A stretch of 11,708 nucleotides of DNA, from assembly GCA_022592445.1 (NCBI GenBank), contig JABYQR010000694.1:1-11708 (forward strand), in the 5' to 3' direction. The notes beneath the pieces were generated by a model. The model saw only the letters and a program-made list of their open reading frames with translations, was not told where the DNA came from and ran no database searches. Both the position numbers and the translations under genes were made by a program. This document shows, piece after piece, positions 5,546 through 11,708 of this stretch (within the stretch, counting starts at the first letter, position 1; every line of letters starts with the position of its first letter). Source of the DNA: Cytidiella melzeri (taxonomy: Eukaryota; Basidiomycota; Agaricomycetes; Polyporales; Irpicaceae).

Positions 5546-7634
5546 AGATCATCTTCCCTGCAAAAATTATCCACACACCTTCTTGCCCCACACGTATTGA
5601 AGTTGATGCATCTGGCTTTGCAACTGGAGGAGTTCTTTTGCAGAAACTAGAGGATGGACAATGGCACCCTGTAGCGTTTCGGTCTCAGTCTATGGCCAAA
5701 GCGGAATGGAACTACGAGATCTATGATCGAGAAATGCTCGCTATCATCAGAGCTCCTGAAGATTGGCGTCACTATCTAGAAAGAATACCCGCACCCTTTG
5801 AGATCATCACAGATCATCAGAATCTGCAGTACTGGTGTACCGCCCAGGACCTGTCTAGACAACAAGCTCAGTGGTCTTTGTATCTGAGCCGTTTTGACTT
5901 TGTTTTAACACACAAACCCGGAAAGACCCTTACTCAAGGCGACCCACTATCCTGAGTCAGAACCTTGGAAGTTTTGGATGCATCAGACAACAAGGAACAA
6001 GTTGTGCTGAAACCCAAATACTTCCAGACAATAGCAGCCTCGAGTATTCCGGAGTCAGATCCGTTAGAGTCACAAATTAAAGACATCAGTATTCGAGAAG
6101 CAGAGGTAGTCCAGGGACTAGCCAAGCTTAGGAAGGATGGACCCCGGAAGTTGACCAGTGGTGGACTTGAGTGGGAGGAAGACAACAGACTGGTGTACAT
6201 CAAAGGGAAGCTGTACATTCCAAAGGATTGCGAAGTTCGCAGGGAAATTGTACGACGATGCCATGATGCGTTACCAGCAGGACATCCCGGCAAACACGCA
6301 ACCCTGGAACTAGTCACACAGCATTATTGGTGGCCTCGCATGGCATCATTTGTAGAACAATACGTCCTCGGATGTGACAAGTGTCAGCAAACCAAACCAG
6401 CACAGCACCCTGTGGCCCCAATACAGCCCATTGAAGTACCAGACGGACCTTGGCAGGTGGTTGGTGTAGACTTAGTTGGACCACTCCCACGTAGTAAGGG
6501 GTTTGACATGATTGCCGTGTACACAGACTCGTACAGCAAGCAAACGCATGTAATCCCAACCCAGTCTACTGTTACAGCTGACGGTATAGCCAACCTTCAC
6601 ATCAAAGAAGTGTTCAGGCTCCACGGCATTCCCCGACAGTTTATAGCCAATAGAGGACCCCAGTTTGCAGCTCATGTCATGCAAGTGTTGTACAAACGGC
6701 TAGGTATCACTGGCGCCATGACTACCGCCTACCACCCTCAGGCCAATGATCAAACGGAAAGAACCAATCAAGAGGTAGAAAAGATTCTACAACTCTTTGT
6801 TGACCAACGACAAGATGATTGGGCAGAATACATCCCAGTGGCTGAATTCGCCATCAACTCCCGGATCAACTCATCTACTCAGCACTCTCCGTTTGAAGTC
6901 ATGTACAGGTATCTACCGGACTTTACCATTCCTATTGGTTGTCAAAGTTGCATGCTGAACCTAGACGCACGTCTAGAAAAGCTCAGACAGGTTTGGGCAG
7001 AAGTCGAAGCTGCCTCGCATCTATCTAAGGAAAAGATGGCCAAAGCTTCCGGATACACCCGCAGAGCTACTCCAGTCTTCAAGGAAGGGGACCTTGTGTG
7101 GTTGTCTTCCAAGAACGTCAAAGTGCATCAGCAGTCTGACAAGCTAGGGCCTAGACAGCTTGGTCCTTTTACAGTCCTTCAGAAAACCGGTGAACATACA
7201 TATTGGATCAAACTCAAATCTGGATATTGTATTCATGACAACATCAATGTTGAACGGCTATCTCGTACCGAGGAAACGAAGTAAATGGCCTCATACTGGA
7301 ACCACCAGCACCGATCATAGTAGATGATCAACAAGTCTACGAAGTCAAGAAGATCCTAGACAGTCGGATCTATCGGAAACAAATGCAGTACTTAGTCAAA
7401 TGGAAAGGCTATGGAGAAGGCGATGTAACGTGGGAGCCTGCAGTAAATCTGACCAATGCAAAAGAGAGCATTGCAGAGTTCCACGCCAGACATACCAATG
7501 CACCTCAGAAATTACCCAAAGCACTCTTTGACTCCATTCCTTGGAAACTGTTGGAGAACATCACAGAAGCTATTGCATCTGACCTCAAGTGGGCAGATGG
7601 TAAAGTCCCTGGTCTTAGTTCATCGAGGCGATGA
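5497..7634 (+). pseudogene. pol: Pol remnant: RNase H, integrase and chromodomain, with a nonsense codon and a frameshift
   Basis: RNase H (about 5590-5940) degrades the RNA of the RNA-DNA hybrid and shows VDASGFATGGVLLQ, YDREMLAI and TDHQNLQYW. An in-frame TGA (5953-5955), probably a former CGA, separates it from integrase in the same frame. Integrase shows an HHCC zinc finger (H-x3-H-x25-C-x2-C, about 6283-6384), then GVDLVGP, ANRGPQF and QTERTNQE. Spacing from Asn to Glu is D-x35-E-like, but the second catalytic Asp is Asn (6649-6651). After a GPF/Y-like LGPFTVL segment (about 7159-7179) the frame ends at 7284. A one-base shift near 7264-7273 restores RGNEVNGL and a C-terminal chromodomain (7338-7466). 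The terminal stop is TGA 7632-7634. The protein cannot be functional as it stands. Confidence 0.9.
7338..7466 (+). other. Chromodomain at the integrase C terminus
   Basis: YEVKKILDSR, QYLVKWKGY and TWEPAVNL are classic chromodomain segments, including the aromatic Tyr and Trp residues that cage methyl-lysine. In chromoviruses this tail directs integration to heterochromatin, probably through H3K9 methylation. It lies in a different frame from the integrase ORF because of the upstream frameshift. Confidence 0.85.
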
Positions 7635-7640
7635 ATTTTA

Positions 7641-7650
7641 GGAGGGGGGT
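7641..7650 (+). other. Polypurine tract priming plus-strand DNA
   Basis: GGAGGGGGGT lies 6 nt after the pol stop and 4 nt before the LTR start TGACATGG at 7655. This is the expected place for the polypurine primer. Confidence 0.8.
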
Positions 7651-7654
7651 AAAA

Positions 7655-8453
7655 TGACATGGATAGTCCAACAGAGACCGGATTTTTCCAACATTGTCAC
7701 AAGTTTATAGCCTTAGACGCCTATCTAGAGCGCTTATTTTCCGGCTAGGAGTGTTACCGGACCTAACCCTAACCTGGGTCACGTGACATCCTGCCTTATT
7801 TATCAATAGTCCAGACCCAAACCCTAGACTCAATCTGGAACGATTTCAGATCAACCTAGGCTATTGTTCTATTGTTCCTCTTCCATTGATAGGGATTCCC
7901 CAGGGATTCCCACAGTTCCTATTGTTCTATTGTCTTTCGACTATTGTCTTCTATCTATTGTTAGGGATTCCCCAGGGATTCCCCCAGTTTCTATTGTTCT
8001 ATTGTTCCTATTCTATTGTTCTATTGTTCTATTGTTCTAGCTCTATTGTTCTTTGTACCCTGGTCCTTGACAGTTACTCAGGTCATTGACAGTTACCCTG
8101 GTCCCTTATTGTTCTATTGTTACTCCAGCCCCACAGTTACTCCAGTCCCTAGTGTGGGAACTGGTGCACAGACTACCCAGACACAGTATATATAGTACCC
8201 CTTACCCTTCCTGGTTCTGCATCTTGACCTCTTTGTCATTTGCACTGCCAGGTGAGTTACTCAATGTAACTTAGTATAAGTCTGATATTAACTTCGTCAT
8301 TTGCACTGTCAGTATTCGGCCTCTGTGCCTGCTTGCCTGCTTATCATCGACTTTGACCTTGTTGTCGTCGTTGGAGATCCCTTTCCTCTTCCACCCTCAT
8401 CTATCCTACCCTTGTTCAGGGTTTATCAGCATAACAGCAGTCGCTCCGCAACA
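7655..8453 (+). repeat. 3' LTR of element 2, full length
   Basis: About 799 bp run from TGACATGG after the polypurine tract to near GCTCCGCAACA. Bases 7877 onward match the 5' LTR at 4025 onward; 7655-7876 is the U3 part missing from the 5' copy. It contains GGGATTCCCC units, ATTGTTCT tandem units (about 7995-8050), TATATATA at 8187-8194 and a donor-like GTGAGT near 8252. Both termini are estimated: the right end assumes CA at 8452-8453. Confidence 0.75.
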
Positions 8454-9160
8454 GTAACGGAGGTATGGAAAGGCTGAGGGTTGAACCAAGGCAATGGTAA
8501 CCAATTGGAGTTACACTACGTCAAATACCGGATTTTCCAGCATCAAAAACGGTTGAAAAAAGCGTGAACTATCGCACGACCAGATCTAAGATTGGATGAG
8601 TCAGAAAATGATGTAAAAATTCAGCTTGTGGGTTCTGGATTTGAACCGTTGAAAAATCATGCAGTAAAGCCTTATAAGATGCGAGATTTAGTAGCTGAAA
8701 AAATGTTGCTGGTGTATACAATTTATGAGGTATGAAAACCGTGACTCTCAGCTGGGTTTTATATACACATAAATCTTTGTACAACGCGTGACTGAGGTCA
8801 GAATTGTGATTTCTCTTTTCAAGTTAGCAAAATTCTGCACTAATTTTGCTCTGGCGACAAGATTTTGCAAGCTAAACAAACATGATTCAATGCTAGTGCT
8901 GAGAGCTCACAATTTGCAGTATGCTTTTTCTGCTTGCAAATCCGATGTACTATCCATGCCTTAAATCCTATGCAGAGCACAGAGTTTTGGGGCTGACAAA
9001 TCTTTGAGGGAATTATTTCCAAAATTCTGAATACAAAGTCAGCATTTTGCGGTTGACAAAACCGTTGGTGAAATGCATGCATCATTAGTAAGATTTTGGA
9101 GCATGTAAATTCTGCTCCTAAATGTACATACAGACTAACTAGTCCTTTGCCCTTGGTCTG
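8454..9160. other. AT-rich non-coding stretch
   Basis: No ATG-started ORF with coding character is seen. Degenerate motifs recur, such as TTTTGGGGCTGACAAA (about 8985) and TTTTGCGGTTGACAAA (about 9045), plus similar TTTTGC/ACAA stretches near 8840-8870. They look like an old decayed repeat. A short GGTTC...GAACC pair near 8630-8650 resembles a tRNA T-arm but has no tRNA around it. Confidence 0.5.
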
Positions 9161-9222
9161 TAGTCCTTAGTCCTTAGTCCGTAGTCCGTAGTCCGTAGTC
9201 CGTAGTCCTAGGCCGTAGTCCT
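9161..9222 (+). repeat. 7-bp minisatellite (TAGTCCG/TAGTCCT)n
   Basis: Nine consecutive units run from 9161 to 9222: two TAGTCCT, four TAGTCCG, one TAGTCCT, a 6-base AGGCCG and a final TAGTCCT. Related AGTCC words occur just upstream from 9140. Confidence 0.9.
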
Positions 9223-9905
9223 TACTGACCGTAAGTACTTGGCACAGCACGTGCGTTTATTGGTCTGAGCGGACAGAAATTTATATTCATTTCTCAATAA
9301 GAATGATAATAATGAGAGTCATCTACTGATCTCCGCCACCGACTTCCCCCTTTCTGCAGCAGCAGCAGCGTGGTGTCCACTGACAAGCTGGCGCAAATTG
9401 TGTCAGGGAAGAGATGCCCTGGGAGTCCTGTGGCAGACATTTTAGCAATTCCTATCGGTGAGTGAATATAAGGCTTCTGTACGGCTTATGCGAACTGCGC
9501 TTGGATACGGAATGCTCGTCGCCAACCTAGCAGAGAGGAAAGCGTCTGCTGTCGGGGGGATAAGATTGCCCACTCCTGAAAAGTCACCAGTACCGTTGTT
9601 GTTCGTTGAGAGAGTGTTTTGTGAGGAAAGCACGAGAAGGGAGCCAATTTAAGCGGCTTGTCGAGGAGGAATCGATGTCCACGATAGCCGGCGAGAGACA
9701 TCTGACGGAGAGAGAGGCAGGGTAGATGACAAGGGCGTGCGGTGTTCTGTTCCAGCTGTCTTCATTGCGGAAGTGCGACCCTTGCCCGCGGTGAGCCTGT
9801 CAATCCAAATCGTGGGCGATAAAAGGGTGATTTCTGGACGGTGAGGACACCAGGAGTAAGGACTATGAGAAGGACGGTACTGCGCAAAGACTCACCTGAA
9901 CTTTT
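9223..9905. other. Region with no supported gene
   Basis: A 48-codon minus-strand ORF with an ATG at 9440 (stop at 9294) encodes four Leu from a short CTG run and has no recognisable features. Longer open frames at 9442-9633 (minus) and 9458-9652 (plus) lack ATG starts. A minus-strand frame downstream of the gene at 9906-10502 stays open for long stretches between stops near 9906 and 9650, so further decayed exons of that gene are possible. Confidence 0.4.
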
Positions 9906-10502
9906 TCAATGCCATGCGTCTTTATCTATCAATACCACCTTCTCCCGCCCTTTTTGCTCTAGCCAACGGTGTTCAATTGTTGCCCTGCTTGCTATTCCAA
10001 CATCACCAGAAAATATCTAGAAGCAGACTTACACTGTAAGTGCAGATTCAGATAATAAGCAAATCAGCACTTACATTGATTTGCTTCTCGTCGTAGTCAT
10101 GACCTGTAAGAACAGAGCGTTTGCGACTTGCGCTGCAATGCCAAAAGTAAGGCCCTCGAGTTCGAGAGAGAGACAGTAATCAGTAATGCACACGTACCGG
10201 TATACGAGGGGTGCATGATCTCAGTCATAGGCTCCTTAGCACTGTCCTGCAAACCTGTTGACAGCCTGCCTTCATGAGAGAGCAGCGCAATTGGGCTATT
10301 AGCCTGGGTCATGCTCTTTATGGCGTAACTAGCTGTACGTACGTTGGCCGATTAAGCTGTCGTTTCCTGCCAAAACTAAGCTGAACTTACCCTAAATAAC
10401 TGGACTACCTTATTGCGGGAAAATCTGTGCAAGAACGCCTGTTTTGCATCAAAGTTGAGGGCTTGTAAGGAGAATAAAATTTGTTGTGATTGCTTGATAT
10501 CC
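9906..10502 (-). CDS. Possible four-exon gene fragment of unknown function
   Basis: On the minus strand, four segments join in one frame with GT-AG introns: exons 10502-10391, 10303-10198, 10103-10075 and 10016-9906, with introns of 87, 94 and 58 nt (donors GTAAGT, GTACGT, GTAAGT; acceptors CCAG, ACAG, TTCTAG). The ~118-residue product includes ALNFDAKQAFLHRFSRNKVV, SPIALLSHEG, TGHDYDEKQIN and ATIEHRWLEQKGREKVVLID, and reads as a soluble, compositionally normal protein. It stops at TGA 9908-9906. The phases agree at all three junctions, which would be unlikely for random DNA. I do not recognise the family. The first exon starts at a weak AG and an in-frame TAG lies just upstream, so the real 5' end is unknown and the gene may be a remnant. 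Confidence 0.4.
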
Positions 10503-10955
10503 CTGCAATCCTGGTACTAAGGGGCCGCTTTGCAGCCTTGCCTGTGAGCGAGAGTGGTCAAGGTTCGGTCTTGGAGGTTGTCAGCCGCCTTTCACCTGGG
10601 TGCACATGGAAGCAACGTGCACCCGCCCTCCGGCTTCCCGGGGCCCGTCTTAGCCGACAACTTTGTGGTGCAACCTGGAACCAAGCTGGAACTGAGGCGC
10701 AAAAGCAACCGCGCCCTCAACACTGACACTACATTTTCGCACAAGTCGCCTGAGTGGAGATTTTCGAGATGAGTCAATAGAGGTGAGTGCATGTATAAAA
10801 TTAATTTCCAGAAGCGAACTGTTTCCAAAGCACAGGGTATATTCTATATACCGAACAGTGAGATATATTTTAGATATACAAGTACGGGAATTCCGTGTAC
10901 CAGTACAGGAAGAGAAATATGCAAGCACACTATGCATGTAGACATGTGCGGACTG
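10503..10955. other. Spacer between kinase gene and the putative gene
   Basis: Bases 10598-10624 hold a perfect 8-bp inverted repeat (GGGTGCAC and GTGCACCC, loop 11). Open frames occur on both strands over 10490-10937 because this part is GC-richer, but none shows a recognisable domain or a convincing splice pattern. Bases 10800-10900 are AT-rich with several TATA-like words. Confidence 0.4.
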
Positions 10956-11708
10956 TCACTTTAGCCAGATATGTCCTGCGGCATCTACTATGACAGGCGT
11001 CGATAAGGATCCCGCATACAGAGACCGGCGATTAGGTGGCGGACTGCAAATAAGCGTTGGAGGGAGCACGCAGCTGACAGAATGCAGGGACTGACCTTGA
11101 AGACTGCATGTAGCGGGGAGCAGCTCCCATCTAACTGCTCGTTTGTCGATACCTCGCTCCAGATGAATATCGCCTCTTGCGAAGGGAACCTGGCCAGCCA
11201 ACCTGATCGTTCGTGAGCACATACCAATAGTCGAGAGTGAATATATCCACAAACGTACATGTGAGCTAGCGTGACACCAACAGACCAGCTGTCCGCTTTC
11301 GTGTCGTAGCGTAGACCCTGTGCATTCGCTACACATACTTCGGGGGCCATGTAGAACGGAGTCCCACAAACAGTCTTGACATCGATTATCGTTAGGCTAC
11401 TTCATTGCGAATGATGCTGGTGGCTACTTACCTGAAACGGGGAGCGAGCATCGTGGGCCTTTGCAAGACCAAAGTCAGCGACTTTGATGATGCCGGGGTG
11501 TATGAATGAATGAGGATGTTCTAGTACACAGGTTAGCCCATATATATCTAAGAGTGTAGACGACCTACCCCAGGCTTGATGTCGCGGTGGATTATGTTGA
11601 AGCTGTGGAGATACATCAACGCCGAGCACAGTTGAGTGGTGACAATCTTCGAGTCATATTCCGCTGATGGATATTTGTTTAGTTCATGGTGAGAACGATG
11701 AAGCATCC
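10956..11708 (-). pseudogene. Ser/Thr protein kinase, C-terminal part of catalytic domain, with introns and two apparent frameshifts
   Basis: On the minus strand, exons 11708-11569, 11520-11432, 11374-11259, 11202-11096 and 11043-10956 are separated by GT-AG introns of 48, 57, 56 and 52 nt, two with CTAAC branch points. They encode kinase subdomains in order: YLHSFNIIHRDIKPGNIL (catalytic loop with HRD and Asn), IIKVADFGLAK (metal-binding DFG), TVCGTPFYMAPEV (activation segment and APE), YDTKADSWSVGVTL (subdomain IX), and RHLIAGLCMRDPYRRLS (subdomain XI Arg). The APE and DSWSVGV pattern resembles the CAMK/Chk2-like group, but the family is not certain. Splicing gives consistent phases except twice: one base seems missing at about 11493-11503, between NIL and DFG, and another near 10990-10993, after RRLS, before DAAGHIWLK. 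As read, translation would fail before DFG. Either the gene is decaying or the sequence has indel errors. The ATP-binding lobe lies off the right edge. Confidence 0.8.

Larger units (their letters stand above)
4025..8453 (+). mobile_element. Ty3/gypsy chromodomain retrotransposon (element 2), internally deleted
   Basis: Direct LTR repeats (4025-4562 and 7655-8453) flank a pre-gag ORF, RNase H, integrase, a chromodomain and a polypurine tract, an order typical of Ty3/gypsy chromoviruses. Gag, protease and most of the reverse transcriptase are absent between about 5495 and 5545. A nonsense codon, a frameshift and loss of an integrase catalytic Asp make it non-autonomous. The 5' LTR lacks the first ~222 bp found in the 3' LTR because element 1 adjoins it. 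Confidence 0.85.

Noticed and set aside
8630..8660. tRNA gene suggested by a GGTTC...GAACC arm
   Set aside because: No matching acceptor, D or anticodon arms at the right distances.
10554..10772. Plus-strand ORF with a protein-like C-terminal half
   Set aside because: It lacks an ATG at its stated start, shows no domain, and open frames occur on both strands in this GC-rich patch.

Overview
The window looks like a repeat-rich stretch of a filamentous fungal genome, most likely a basidiomycete. It holds chromodomain-bearing Ty3/gypsy retrotransposons. At the right end is a host protein kinase gene interrupted by 48-57-nt GT-AG introns, two with CTAAC-type branch points. There are no bacterial features. 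The species cannot be named from the sequence.

Layout, left to right. (1) Bases 1-4024 are best read as the 5' half of one Ty3/gypsy element on the minus strand (element 1). In transcription order it has a 5' LTR (4024-3301), a long leader (3300-1993), a pre-gag ORF of 259 codons (1992-1213), and a frameshifted gag (1042 to the window edge). The leader is split by a solo LTR of the same family in the opposite direction (2068-2792), flanked by the 5-bp direct repeat AGGTC. (2) Bases 4025-8453 are a second Ty3/gypsy element on the plus strand (element 2). It has a 5' LTR lacking its first ~220 bp, a pre-gag ORF related to that of element 1, then an abrupt jump to RNase H, integrase and chromodomain, a polypurine tract and a full 3' LTR. 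Gag, protease and nearly all of the reverse transcriptase are missing. The LTR of element 1 abuts the interior of element 2's LTR, so element 1 appears to have inserted into element 2. (3) Bases 8454-9905 are AT-rich to mixed non-coding DNA with a 7-bp minisatellite. (4) Bases 9906-10502 hold a possible four-exon minus-strand gene fragment of unknown function. (5) Bases 10956-11708 hold the 3' half of a Ser/Thr kinase gene on the minus strand, with two apparent single-base frameshifts.

Three observations stand out. The leader of element 1 appears to fold into a ~440-nt RNA domain, closed by a 20-bp stem and filled with hairpins, and the G-U wobbles favour the element's own sense strand. The LTRs of element 1 carry a dense array of heat-shock-element modules: four GAA units at exact 10-bp spacing plus a perfect three-unit GAAnnTTCnnGAA. 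Both elements carry an extra ORF upstream of gag ending in a shared REW...GRISF motif; in element 2 its ATG seems to be created only by splicing a 69-nt leader intron. All calls come from reading the sequence, without database searches.
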